DNA from: Acidobacteriota bacterium
Lineage (GTDB): Bacteria > Acidobacteriota > Thermoanaerobaculia > Gp7-AA8
Assembly (NCBI GenBank): GCA_016184115.1
Contig: JACPDH010000066.1
Span: 1-64,000, forward strand
DNA: 64,000 nt
Direction: 5' to 3'
The notes beneath the pieces were generated by a model. It was not told where the DNA came from. It saw only the letters and a list, made by a program, of their open reading frames with translations, and did no database searches. The stretch's first letter is position 1. Each line of letters opens with the position of its first letter. A program made the position numbers and the translations under genes. Shown here one piece after another: positions 26,390 to 34,520 of this stretch.

Positions 26390-27064
26390 ATGAGCGGAGA
26401 GCATTCCAGAGACGCGTCGGGCCTTCACCCGTCGCGCGTCTATGCACGGCGCTTCGCCGGCGAGGAGGAGTTTCGTCGCGCGATGTGGCGCGTTCTGGCG
26501 AAGTGGTTTTCTCGCTGGATCCCTCGCGACGCCGTCGTCGTGGAGATTGCCGCGGGACACTGCGAGTTCATCAACGAGGTCACCGCTTCGCGTCGCATCG
26601 CAATCGACCTCAATCCGAGCACGAGGAACCACGCGGCCGCCGGCGTCGAGGTTGTGACCGGCGACGCACGCGACGTCACCGCGACCGAGCCCCACTCAGC
26701 AGACGTCGTGTTCGTGTCGAATTTCTTCGAGCATCTCGAACGGGAGGCGATTCTCGACACCATTCGCGCCGCGCAGCGAATGCTCAAACCGGGAGGACGG
26801 CTCCTCATCCTTCAGCCTAACATCAGGTTTGCGGCGCGCGACTACTGGATGTTCTTCGACCACGTGACTCCGATCGACGATCGCGCCCTCTGCGAAGCGC
26901 TCCAGCTTTCCGGCTTCGAGATTGAATTGTCGATCCCGCGGTTCCTTCCCTTCACGATGAAGAGCCGCCTCCCGCGGTCGATTCTGCTCCTCGAGCTCTA
27001 CCTCCGGATGCCGCTCGCCTGGAGATTCTTCGGCGCGCAGGCATTCATCGTTGCGAGGGCGTAG
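26390..27064 (+). CDS. Class I SAM-dependent methyltransferase
   Basis: 224 residues. Motif I is AVVVEIAAGHCEFINEV, the acidic residue follows in RRIAIDLNP, then the post-I segment VFVSNFFEHLERE and motif RMLKPGGRLLILQPN. The C-terminus is basic and hydrophobic (SRLPRSILLLELYLRM), perhaps membrane-associated. AGGAG precedes ATG 26390 (TTG 26387 alternative). Third gene of the sugar cluster, so a sugar or lipid-linked sugar methylation is plausible. Confidence 0.82.
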   Translation: MSGEHSRDASGLHPSRVYARRFAGEEEFRRAMWRVLAKWFSRWIPRDAVVVEIAAGHCEFINEVTASRRIAIDLNPSTRNHAAAGVEVVTGDARDVTATEPHSADVVFVSNFFEHLEREAILDTIRAAQRMLKPGGRLLILQPNIRFAARDYWMFFDHVTPIDDRALCEALQLSGFEIELSIPRFLPFTMKSRLPRSILLLELYLRMPLAWRFFGAQAFIVARA

Positions 27065-27097
27065 GGACGCAATCGAACGTATCGGCTGCCCACCGCG

Positions 27098-28741
27098 CTA
27101 CTCGATCCTGGCCGTATGGCTCGCGATCGTTCCCCCGAGGGCAGAGCGTAGGAAGAACACGTCGCGCCCTTCGCGACCCGCAAGCGGGACGCGGATCGTC
27201 GCTCGTCCAGCCTCTGTCGCGACCGTTCCGCCTCGGGCGTCGTTCCATCCCCATTCGACGAGTCCGCTACCGGACGACGTCACGTTGACGACGAGCGACC
27301 GCTTTGCGGTTGCTCGCGGGTCGAGACAGAGCGACAACATGCCGTTCGTCGACCACGCCTCGGCGACGATCGTCCCGTCGGCGGAGCTGACCGCCGCGGG
27401 TTGCGGTGGCGGCGGATTCTGCGCCAGCGATGCCGCAGCGATCGCCGCGTCGCACTCCCCGCGCGCCGCGGGTGCGATCCTCGACAGCGCTTCTGCCGCT
27501 CTGTCTTTCTCGTTGCGCTCGAGGTGATGGCGTGCAAGGTCGACGTAGTAGTCGGTCCATTCGAACGATCCGCGCGTCATCGAGCCGCTCGCGAGCTCCT
27601 CCGCGATCTCCTCGAGCCCCGCGGCAAGAAAGAGGCGCGCCTGGGTAGGAAACGGCACGCCCGTCAGTGACGATACGGCACCCGCGAGCACCGTTCCGTC
27701 CACCCCGCTCATGCGCCCTTCAAGGAAGAAGCGGACGATTTCGGCGCGTCGCGAGCCGGCCCAGGCTTCGACGCTGTCGCGCGGCCAGAGACGGAGCACC
27801 TCCTCGAGTTGCTCGCGCGCGGCCGGGGTGTCGTAATCGCCAGCCGAATGCCGCGAGGCAAAATTCCGCGATGCGGTGACGAGGCCGACATAGTCGCCTT
27901 TCGCCGTACGGCGTCGCATCTCGACGAGGTCGGCCTCGCGTTCGCGCCACTCTGCCGTCTCCCAGCGGCGATACAGCTCCCCCGCCGACTTCGTTTCTCC
28001 AATACCGGCCGCGGCGCGTGCAGCTGCACGAAGGCTCGCGGCCGAGTCGGGCACCGCGCCAGTCGCCGCGTCCGGTCCGATCGCGTTCGCGCTGACGCCC
28101 CAGGCTTTGCGCACGAACGACGGATCGAGAAATGAGCGGCCGAGAATTTCGGGCGCATCGCGCTTCTGCGCCGCGGGGATCGTCGTCCAGGCTTCCAGGG
28201 TGACCGCGGCGAGCGTCTCCGCCACCGCATCGATTCCCTGCGCGTTGCGTGCCGCGGAGCGAAGCGGAACGAGCCACCTGTCGGGGACGATCTCCGCGCC
28301 CGGAGTTCTCCGGTCGCGCGTGTAAACCACCTTGCCAAGGAGGTAGCGGTGCAGCGGCCATCCTGGTCGCGATTCGATCGAATCGAGCGCAAGCTCTCGC
28401 GCAGCTGCGAGCTGTTCGTCGAGGTGGAGCGGAACGTCGAGCCAGGCATCGCGCTCCATCTGATCGAGCCCCTTGAGCCTAACGCGTCCAAGTGCGTCGG
28501 TGATCGTCGAATAGACGACGACCTGCGCGGCGAAATCGGGAGATGGCGCGTAGCGGATCATCTCGCTCTCCGCGGGACGGCGCACTTCGAACGAATACGC
28601 CTTCGCTGTCGCCTCGACGGGGCGCCGCCCGCGAAGGTCGGCGCGATAGAGGGCGACCGACGCGCCGATCAGCACGATCGGAACGACCGCACCGAGCAGT
28701 CGGAACGCCGCGCGGGAAGGCGCGGATGCGGGCTCGCTCAC
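27098..28741 (-). CDS. Membrane-anchored protein of unknown function
   Basis: 547 residues with one N-terminal TM helix (LLGAVVPIVLIGASVALYRA) and a large, mostly alpha-helical, Ala/Arg-rich extracytoplasmic part with TPR-like spacing (ASLRAAARAAAGIGETKSAG; ARHHLERNEKDRAAEALSRI). The last ~110 residues look beta-rich (SLVVNVTSSGSGLVEWGWND). I do not recognise a family. It faces the methyltransferase tail-to-tail (33 bp gap), so a link to polysaccharide export is only positional. Confidence 0.7.
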   Translation of the reverse strand: MSEPASAPSRAAFRLLGAVVPIVLIGASVALYRADLRGRRPVEATAKAYSFEVRRPAESEMIRYAPSPDFAAQVVVYSTITDALGRVRLKGLDQMERDAWLDVPLHLDEQLAAARELALDSIESRPGWPLHRYLLGKVVYTRDRRTPGAEIVPDRWLVPLRSAARNAQGIDAVAETLAAVTLEAWTTIPAAQKRDAPEILGRSFLDPSFVRKAWGVSANAIGPDAATGAVPDSAASLRAAARAAAGIGETKSAGELYRRWETAEWREREADLVEMRRRTAKGDYVGLVTASRNFASRHSAGDYDTPAAREQLEEVLRLWPRDSVEAWAGSRRAEIVRFFLEGRMSGVDGTVLAGAVSSLTGVPFPTQARLFLAAGLEEIAEELASGSMTRGSFEWTDYYVDLARHHLERNEKDRAAEALSRIAPAARGECDAAIAAASLAQNPPPPQPAAVSSADGTIVAEAWSTNGMLSLCLDPRATAKRSLVVNVTSSGSGLVEWGWNDARGGTVATEAGRATIRVPLAGREGRDVFFLRSALGGTIASHTARIE

Positions 28742-29158
28742 GCTTTCCTGCCTCCTTTGGGAGAGTCTTCGTCACGACGGCGACGCCACCATCCGGTCGG
28801 CTCCATGTCGTCTCCCGACATGCTGGGAGCATACACGACGCCACGCACGCAGAGCAGAGCCACCCTCATAGCGAGCTGCGCTGTCACGCTTTGCGGGACC
28901 CGGGGGTTCTCAGCGAAGGCAAGGTCGGGACGCCGGCGCGTCTCGCTGGTCGGATCCCTCGAATGTCCAATGTTTACACGAAACATCCTGTAAGAAATCA
29001 GGAGATTTCCAATATTCATCGGTGCCTAACGGAGCATGAGGGCCTATACTCATTCAAAACGACCAGTTAAACATTCGCGGCGACCCCGATGGACGCGGTA
29101 ACGGGGGCAAGCTTTGCTTTTTTTGGTGCCGCCCGCGAAATACAGAAAGGAGCGCAAG
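28742..29158. promoter_or_regulatory. AT-richer divergent regulatory region with two palindromes
   Basis: A 417 bp gap between divergent genes, clearly lower in GC than its surroundings around 28960-29075. Two operator-like dyads lie 7 bp apart: ATGTTTACACGAAACAT (28970-28986) and GAAATCAGGAGATTTC (28994-29009). I see no gene in it. It is the likely control region of the AraC-type gene, possibly bound by that regulator or a dimeric repressor. Confidence 0.6.
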
Positions 29159-29545
29159 ATGGACGCCTTGGTTCGAGACCTCCTCAAGTGCGTACGTCGA
29201 AGAGCGCACGCCAACGAAGAGCTTACGGTTGAAGACGTTTCGAAGGAGCTTGGCTTCACCCGGCAGTACGTGTCGGGCAAGTTCCATCGAATCACCGGGC
29301 GATTGCTAAGCGATTATCTCAAGGAGAAGCGGCTGCTCAAGGCAGCGAAACTGCTCAAACAGGGAGACATGAAGATCACGCAGATCTCACGGCTTTGCGG
29401 CTTTGATTCGGAAAACTACTTCCGGCAGCAGTTCAAGCTGCGGTTCGGAATGTCCCCTCGACAGTTCCGCCACGATGGCTCGTTCGGCGGGCATGCCCGC
29501 AATCGCAGAAACGAGCGAGGAGACGACGCACGGGCTGCAAACTAG
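29159..29545 (+). CDS. Stand-alone AraC-type HTH regulator
   Basis: 128 residues consisting almost only of the AraC/XylS double-HTH: TVEDVSKELGFTRQYVSGKF (first HTH), RLLKAAKLLKQGDMKITQIS and RLCGFDSENYFRQQFKLRFG followed by MSPRQFR (second HTH and signature). There is no effector-binding domain, so activity may be set by expression level, as in MarA/SoxS-size proteins. ATG 29159 follows AAAGGAGCGCAAG. The C-terminal tail is basic. Confidence 0.88.
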   Translation: MDALVRDLLKCVRRRAHANEELTVEDVSKELGFTRQYVSGKFHRITGRLLSDYLKEKRLLKAAKLLKQGDMKITQISRLCGFDSENYFRQQFKLRFGMSPRQFRHDGSFGGHARNRRNERGDDARAAN

Positions 29546-29600
29546 TGGCCTGTAACAGTGAATTCGGTACCACCGAATTTCACTGTCACAGGCCACTAGT
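29541..29600. repeat. 60 bp near-perfect inverted repeat
   Basis: Arms 29541-29568 and 29572-29600 (ACTAGTGGCCTGT... and ...ACAGGCCACTAGT) pair over 28 bases with one unpaired T and one G-T/A-C type difference, around a 3-base loop. The left arm overlaps the AraC stop region. It could terminate transcription from both sides, but its length, sharp ends and a similar degenerate sequence after ubiD (TAGTGGTCCGTAAC at 48887) point to a small mobile palindrome (MITE-like). Confidence 0.75.
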
Positions 29601-29610
29601 GCGTTGGATC

Positions 29611-29634
29611 GGAGGAACCGGTGCCGGTTCCTCC
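29611..29634. terminator. Hairpin downstream of glycosyltransferase-like gene
   Basis: GGAGGAACCGG (29611-29621) pairs with CCGGTTCCTCC (29624-29634), 12 bases beyond the stop of the minus-strand gene at 29646. It lacks a strong U-tract. Likely the terminator for the ymdB-side operon. Confidence 0.6.
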
Positions 29635-29645
29635 CTGACTGCCGA

Positions 29646-30278
29646 TTAGCGCCGAGAAGTGTCGCGCTTCCAGCCGGAGTTCACCCAGAGGTATACCAGG
29701 CCATTGGCTTGCGCACGGAGCGGGCCGCATCGAAGCGCGTCGACCGCGAAGACGCCGAGCCTGCCGAGGAATCCTCTGCGGGTTCCGCGTTCTGCGAGCC
29801 ATGATGCGTGCTCGGCGCTGCTCGCGAACGAGCTCGCTTCGAGCGGTTCGCGCGTACGGATGACGGTACCCTGTACTTTGGGGTCTCCCCCGGCAAGGAA
29901 CCGCACGTGGCGCCTGTGCAAAAGGCGCAGCTCGCCATCGCCGAGCGGTTCCAGGGTAAGTGGCTTGCCGCGGTAGGTCGGCTGCGTCCTGATTCGGTAA
30001 CCCCACGCGCGGGGTGACGGCCCGGCCGACATCGCGATTTCCGCGGCGAGAGCCTCGCCGACCGTCTCGTGCGCGCGCACGAGCAGGATCCAGTCGCACG
30101 TCGCAGCGTCGATCGCCCGGTTGATCTCGGCGACGTGCGCCGCGAGCGGAGCATCGTGTTCGAGACGCAGGTCGATCTGCTCGATCGCGCCGACCTGCCG
30201 TACGAGATGCTCCGTGCAATCGGTCGTGACCGGACCTAACGCGAGCAGCGTGATCGCGGGACGCGGCGGCTCGGCCAT
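29646..30278 (-). CDS. Small GT2-like protein
   Basis: 210 residues. The segment AINRAIDAATCDWILLVRAHE followed by GEALAAEIAMS resembles the DDSD-type region of family-2 glycosyltransferases (WaaE/KdtX-like), and WGYRIRTQPTYRGKPL plus GDGELRLLHRRHVRFL matches the later acceptor region. The usual N-terminal nucleotide-sugar loop is short and the DxD is not obvious, so activity is uncertain. The start codon shares a base with the ymdB stop (TGATG), so the two are co-translated. Confidence 0.66.
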   Translation of the reverse strand: MAEPPRPAITLLALGPVTTDCTEHLVRQVGAIEQIDLRLEHDAPLAAHVAEINRAIDAATCDWILLVRAHETVGEALAAEIAMSAGPSPRAWGYRIRTQPTYRGKPLTLEPLGDGELRLLHRRHVRFLAGGDPKVQGTVIRTREPLEASSFASSAEHASWLAERGTRRGFLGRLGVFAVDALRCGPLRAQANGLVYLWVNSGWKRDTSRR

Positions 30279-31069
30279 CAGAGCATGCCGTCGAGCCGCT
30301 CATCGAGGCGGCGGATCGCCTGCGCGCGCCCGGTCGCCGCGTCGACGTCGACCATCACGCCGATCAGCCTCACGTCGCGCTTGGCCACTTCCATCTTCCT
30401 CGGCGTGTTGAGCACGAATTTCTCGAGAATCTCTTCGGGTCGGAAGCCGATGATCGAATCGTACGGCCCCGTCATTCCGACGTCAGTCTGGAACGCGGTA
30501 CCACCGGGGAGAATCCGCTCGTCAGCCGTCGGCACATGCGTGTGCGTTCCAACGACCGCCGAGACACGCCCGTCGAGGTGACGGCCCATCGCCTGCTTCT
30601 CCGATGTCGCCTCACAGTGAATGTCGACGAAGATCACCTTCACGTCGCCCAGCGCACGGAGCTCATCCTCGACGACGTGGAACGGGTTGTTCGAAGGAGG
30701 CATGAAGACGTTGCCCATAAGCTGAATCACCGCGACGGAGTTTCCTGCCGCGGTCTGCCGGACGATCGATCCCTTACCCGGATTCCCCTTCGGGTAGTTC
30801 GCCGGACGAATGATGTTCTCGTAGCGGTCGAGCTGCTCGACGAACTCACGCTTGTCCCAGATGTGATTGCCGGAGGTGTAGACGTCGATCGGCAGATCGG
30901 AGAGCTCGTCCATCACCCCTTCGGTCACCCCGAACCCTCCGGCAGCGTTCTCGATGTTGACGATCGTAAAGTCGATCCGTTCGCGGTCGATCACCGCCTC
31001 GAGCCGGTCGAGGAGTGCGCGACGTCCTGGCTGGCCAACGACGTCGCCGATGTAGAGGATTCGGAGCAT
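30278..31069 (-). CDS. ymdB: YmdB-family metallophosphoesterase
   Basis: 263 residues, TIGR00282 family. Metal-binding motifs in order: ILYIGDVVGQPGR, NIENAAGGFGV, YTSGNHIWDK, VDIHCEATSEK and GTHTHVPTADE. Characterised members (Bacillus YmdB) hydrolyse 2',3'-cyclic nucleotides and influence mRNA turnover. It sits just downstream of rny on the same strand, the same pairing as in many Firmicutes, supporting a role with RNase Y. Confidence 0.93.
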   Translation of the reverse strand: MLRILYIGDVVGQPGRRALLDRLEAVIDRERIDFTIVNIENAAGGFGVTEGVMDELSDLPIDVYTSGNHIWDKREFVEQLDRYENIIRPANYPKGNPGKGSIVRQTAAGNSVAVIQLMGNVFMPPSNNPFHVVEDELRALGDVKVIFVDIHCEATSEKQAMGRHLDGRVSAVVGTHTHVPTADERILPGGTAFQTDVGMTGPYDSIIGFRPEEILEKFVLNTPRKMEVAKRDVRLIGVMVDVDAATGRAQAIRRLDERLDGML

Positions 31070-31091
31070 GGGGCCTTTCGGGGTCGGGCGG

Positions 31092-31317
31092 TGTTAGTTG
31101 TTAGATGTTAGTTGTTAGACAAGTATCGTAGGCTGCAGGGAGGAGACTCACCAAACCGGCAGAGTCCCCTTCGCTGTCCGTGCTGATGTCGAGACGATTA
31201 ACGGCGGGAAGGTATTCCAGACAACTCAGGCTCCGGGGGCAATTTGCTGCAATCGCGCCCGGAGCCTGGCCTGTCTAACGACTAACAACCAACAACCAAC
31301 AACCAACAACTAACAAC
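31092..31317. repeat. rny-ymdB spacer: inverted heptamer arrays around two hairpins
   Basis: 31092-31120 is GTTAGTT GTTAGAT GTTAGTT GTTAGAC. 31273-31317, on the complement, is GTTGTTA GTTGTTG x3 GTTGTTA GTCGTTA GAC. Both have period 7 and are inverted to each other. Between them are stem CAGGCTCCGGG / CCCGGAGCCTG (31227-31237, 31258-31268) and a smaller stem GAGACTC / GAGTCCC near 31142-31168. The transcript reading from rny to ymdB would carry all of this as a folded leader; no known riboswitch motif is recognised. Confidence 0.82.
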
Positions 31318-31328
31318 CCGTCTCTCCG

Positions 31329-32894
31329 CTACTTCGCGTAATCCACCGCCCTCATCTCGCGGATGACGGTGACCTTGATCTGACCGGGGTACTGCAATTC
31401 GGCCTCGATCTTCCTCGCGACATCCTTCGAGAGCCAGATCGACTGTTCGTCGTTCAGTTTCTCTGCATTGACGATGATGCGGAGCTCGCGTCCTGCCTGG
31501 ATCGCGAACGCCTTCTGGACTCCTTCAACTCCCGTCGCGATCCCTTCGAGCTTCTCGAGCCGGTGAACGTAGTTCTCGAGGATCTCGCGTCGCGCGCCTG
31601 GGCGCGCCGCCGAGAGTGCGTCGGCCGCATTGACGAGTACCGCCTCGACCGTCGTCGGGTCGTAATCGCCGTGATGGCACTCCATCGCGTGGATGATGTC
31701 GCGCTTCTCGCCGTACTTCTCGAGTACCTGGCGTCCGAGCTCGAGATGCGTCCCTTCCATTTCGCGGTCGATCGCCTTGCCGATGTCGTGCAGCAGGCCG
31801 CCTCGCTTCGCGATCATCTCGTCGGCACCAAGCTCGACAGCCATGAGCGCGGCGAGCTGCGCGACTTCGAGGGAGTGCATCAGCACGTTCTGTCCATATG
31901 ACGTCCGGTACCGAAGCCGGCCGAGCAGCTTGAGGATCTCAGGGTGGATATCGGTGATGCCGAGTGAGAAGGCCGCGGCCTCACCCTCCTCGAAGAGCTT
32001 CTCCTCGAGCTCGAGCCGGACCTTGTCCACGATCTCTTCGATGCGCGCAGGATGGATACGTCCGTCCTGCATGAGCCGCTCGAGCGAGATCCTCGCGACC
32101 TCGCGGCGGATCGGATCGAACCCCGAGAGGATCACCGCCTCCGGCGTGTCGTCGACGATGAGGTCGACGCCCGTCGCGAGCTCGAGCGCGCGGATGTTGC
32201 GCCCCTCGCGTCCGATGATGCGTCCCTTCATGTCTTCGCTCGGCAGGTCGACGACGGAGACCGTGTTCTCGGCGACGTAATCGGACGCCATGCGCTGGAT
32301 CGCGGTTCCAATGATCCTCTTCGCCTTGACGTTGCCGAGCTCGACCGCTTCGCTCTCGATCCGCTTGATGAGCTGCGCGGCCTCGAGCTTCGCTTCATTC
32401 TCGATCCCGCGGATCAGGTCGCGCTTCGCTTCCTCGACTGTGAGTCCCGAGATCTGTTCGAGCTTCCTGCGCTGTTCGTCGACGAGCACCCCGATTTGCG
32501 CTTCGAGGTCGTCGACCTCCTTCTCCCGCTGCTCGAGCGTCTTCTCTTTCTTGTCGAGATCGGAGTTGCGGCGGTCGAGCTGCTGCGTCTTTCTGTCGAG
32601 GTTCTCTTCTTTTTGCTGGACGCGCTTCTCGGCCGACTTCAGTTCGTTCGTCCGTTCGCGCGCCTGCTGTTCGAACTCCGCGCGTTCCTGAATGACTTTT
32701 TCCTTGGCCTCGAGTGCCGCTTCCTTGACGCGAGCCTCGGCGACCCGCTTCGCGTCGTCGACGATGCGCTTCGCTTCGGCATGCGCAGCCTCTGCCTCGT
32801 TGCCAGCACGTTTCTTCAGCGTGAGGCTCACCAAGCCCGCCAGCACGGCGGCTCCGACAAGCCCCACGATCACTGCAATCAGTATTGGTTCCAC
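31329..32894 (-). CDS. rny: Ribonuclease Y
   Basis: 521 residues, full length. N-terminal TM helix ([20 protein letters not shown]), ~150 residues of charged coiled coil ([20 protein letters not shown]), a KH domain with [16 protein letters not shown], then an HD domain with [12 protein letters not shown] and [10 protein letters not shown] (HD metal site). It is the membrane-bound endonuclease starting mRNA decay. The upstream gap holds a 6S-like RNA and zapA; ymdB follows. Confidence 0.95.
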   Translation of the reverse strand: MEPILIAVIVGLVGAAVLAGLVSLTLKKRAGNEAEAAHAEAKRIVDDAKRVAEARVKEAALEAKEKVIQERAEFEQQARERTNELKSAEKRVQQKEENLDRKTQQLDRRNSDLDKKEKTLEQREKEVDDLEAQIGVLVDEQRRKLEQISGLTVEEAKRDLIRGIENEAKLEAAQLIKRIESEAVELGNVKAKRIIGTAIQRMASDYVAENTVSVVDLPSEDMKGRIIGREGRNIRALELATGVDLIVDDTPEAVILSGFDPIRREVARISLERLMQDGRIHPARIEEIVDKVRLELEEKLFEEGEAAAFSLGITDIHPEILKLLGRLRYRTSYGQNVLMHSLEVAQLAALMAVELGADEMIAKRGGLLHDIGKAIDREMEGTHLELGRQVLEKYGEKRDIIHAMECHHGDYDPTTVEAVLVNAADALSAARPGARREILENYVHRLEKLEGIATGVEGVQKAFAIQAGRELRIIVNAEKLNDEQSIWLSKDVARKIEAELQYPGQIKVTVIREMRAVDYAK

Positions 32895-32979
32895 GTCTCC
32901 TCCCGTCGGGAGAAGCCTGCGCGGATGGTTCGCGCGGAAGATATGTCGGAGTGCCCCGCCTGAGCCGTGTGAGCGGCCC

Positions 32980-33112
32980 TAATTGAACCTGCGTAAAACA
33001 GGGTGGCCCCCTGCCCGGGGCGACTCGGCTTCCCTCGACCCGTCAACGGGAGGAGGGCATGCACCAGCCCCGAATGGACTCGGGAACCGACAATTAGAGA
33101 GTTGGTTCAAGT
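32980..33112 (-). ncRNA. ssrS: 6S RNA candidate between zapA and rny
   Basis: No ORF fits this gap. On the minus strand the ends pair (TTGAACC, 33104-33110, with GGTTCAA, 32983-32989) and the interior reads GGCTGGTGCATGCCCTCCTC, then CCCGTTGACGGG as apical hairpin, then CGAGGGAAGCCGAGTCG. The last part parallels the E. coli 6S core (GGTGAGCATGC...CCGTCCGAGAAGCC...GCGACG). A closing stem, an open centre and a position immediately downstream of zapA, as for E. coli ssrS, all agree. Ends are approximate; the mature RNA may extend some 20-40 bases each way. Confidence 0.62.
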
Positions 33113-33157
33113 AGCGTGATCTCATCACGCACTCCGCAGGGACTCCGCCAATTTCTG

Positions 33158-33463
33158 TCATCCTCGTTTGGCGGTCTCCACCAGGGACCGCGAAATCTTT
33201 TCGGACAACTCCTCCGTCTTTTCCATCCAGAGCTCGGCTGCACTCTGCTGCCTCTTCCTCGTCCGGTACAGATCGTCCGCGATGTTGAGCGCCGCGAGGA
33301 TGGCGATCTTCACCGGGTCGGCCGTCGACAGCTGCGAGGCAACATCATGCATCCTTGTGTCGACAAAACGCGCAAGCTCACCCAGATACGCAGGGTCTCC
33401 GTCCCCGCGAACGTTATAGTTCTCTCCGTAAATTTCGATAGTAATCGGCTCTGCTTTTGCCAT
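33158..33463 (-). CDS. zapA: Cell division protein ZapA
   Basis: 101 residues: ITIEIYGENYNVRGDGDPAY, LGELARFVDTRMHDVA, DPVKIAILAALNIADDLYRT and a C-terminal coiled coil, the standard ZapA layout. It stabilises FtsZ rings by bundling protofilaments. First gene of a minus-strand block zapA / 6S-like RNA / rny / ymdB. Confidence 0.92.
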   Translation of the reverse strand: MAKAEPITIEIYGENYNVRGDGDPAYLGELARFVDTRMHDVASQLSTADPVKIAILAALNIADDLYRTRKRQQSAAELWMEKTEELSEKISRSLVETAKRG

Positions 33464-33944
33464 CGTGTCCTTTGTAACGAGCCGCGGTCAGTATAGCAAA
33501 GGGGCGCTCCGGAGACGGCCGAATTGAGAATGAAGAGTTGAGAGTTGGGAGAGATGTTGCTGCGTTGAGGGGGAAGGGAGCTGCGAGGAGGCGCGGGTCA
33601 CGAACGGCCGGGCGCGGGCGCGTTCACGTTCACGGGAAACGACGCCCCCGGTGAGACCGGTACCCCTTCGCAACACGCGACCCGATCCGACACCGGATCG
33701 CTCCCATCTGCGCCTCGTCGCTTGCCAATCGCGACACCTCCCCCGTGAACGTGAACGCTCCCGCCCCCGCGCCCGGCTTCTCCGGTCCCCGCACCCCAAT
33801 TCGCATTCCGCGTTCCGCATTCACAACACCCCGGGTTCCCTTGTTGTTTTCTACCCCAGAGTCTAGAATCACGACGCCCGCGGTGAGCCCATTCCGCTGC
33901 ATTCCCCGCAGCCCGCGGAGTTGCGACCCCACGAGACGAAAACC
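33464..33944. repeat. zapA-nuoB divergent spacer with inverted repeats
   Basis: A ~480 bp gap without a convincing gene. It holds a heptamer-like run (AGAGTTG AGAGTTG, ~33521-33556), a long inverted repeat whose arms GCCGGGCGCGGGCG...TTCACGGG (33607-33636) and CCCGTGAACGTGAACG... (33742-33777) match except for a 6-base insertion, and a second heptamer run ATTCGC ATTCCGC GTTCCGC ATTCAC (33799-33824). The nuo promoter should lie in its last ~100 bases. Confidence 0.72.
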
Positions 33945-34520
33945 ATGTCCAAGATTGAGCACAACGATTCGATCATCGGCAGAAAGTACGCCGATCTGCC
34001 GGGCCAGGGCGCCGAGAAAGGCGCGATCACGCTCCCGGGCGAGCGCGCGCGCGAACCCGAAGCGGGCGAGGAGAGCATCCTGCTCACCACGCTCGAGACC
34101 GCGATGGGCTGGGTGCGCGGTAATTCGCTATGGCCGATGCCGTTCGGCACCGCCTGCTGCGCGATCGAGATGATGTCAATGCTCGCATCGCACTACGACA
34201 TCGCGCGCTTCGGCGCCGAAGTCGTCCGCTTCTCGCCTCGCCAGGCCGACCTCATGATCGTCGCCGGAACCATCGTCGACAAAATGGGTCCGGTCCTCAA
34301 GAAGATCTATGACCAGATGCCCGAACCGAAGTACGTGCTCGCCATGGGTGCCTGCGCGACCTCGGGTGGCTTTTACCGCGCCTATCACGTCATGCAGGGA
34401 ATCGACGAGATCGTTCCGGTCGATATCTGGGTTCCCGGATGTCCTCCCACACCTGACGGGCTCCTCTACGGCATCTTGAAGCTGAAGGAGAAGATCGAGC
34501 GCGGGGAGATTCGTCGATGA
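33945..34520 (+). CDS. nuoB: NADH-quinone oxidoreductase subunit B
   Basis: 191 residues. N2-cluster cysteines are in [22 protein letters not shown] and [12 protein letters not shown], the complete four-Cys set including the tandem CC. The N-terminal ~45 residues are a charged extension. It overlaps nuoCD by four bases (ATGA). Confidence 0.95.
   Translation: MSKIEHNDSIIGRKYADLPGQGAEKGAITLPGERAREPEAGEESILLTTLETAMGWVRGNSLWPMPFGTACCAIEMMSMLASHYDIARFGAEVVRFSPRQADLMIVAGTIVDKMGPVLKKIYDQMPEPKYVLAMGACATSGGFYRAYHVMQGIDEIVPVDIWVPGCPPTPDGLLYGILKLKEKIERGEIRR

Noticed and set aside
29060-29158. Possible c-di-GMP (GEMM) riboswitch upstream of the AraC-type gene
   Set aside because: Only a vague GGACGC...GGGGCAAGC resemblance; the conserved GEMM core and tetraloop-receptor are not present.
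32980-33112. SRP RNA or tRNA in the zapA-rny gap
   Set aside because: The SRP GGAAGGAAGCAG-type domain IV motif is absent and no cloverleaf with T-loop GTTCRANNC geometry can be drawn; 6S fits better.
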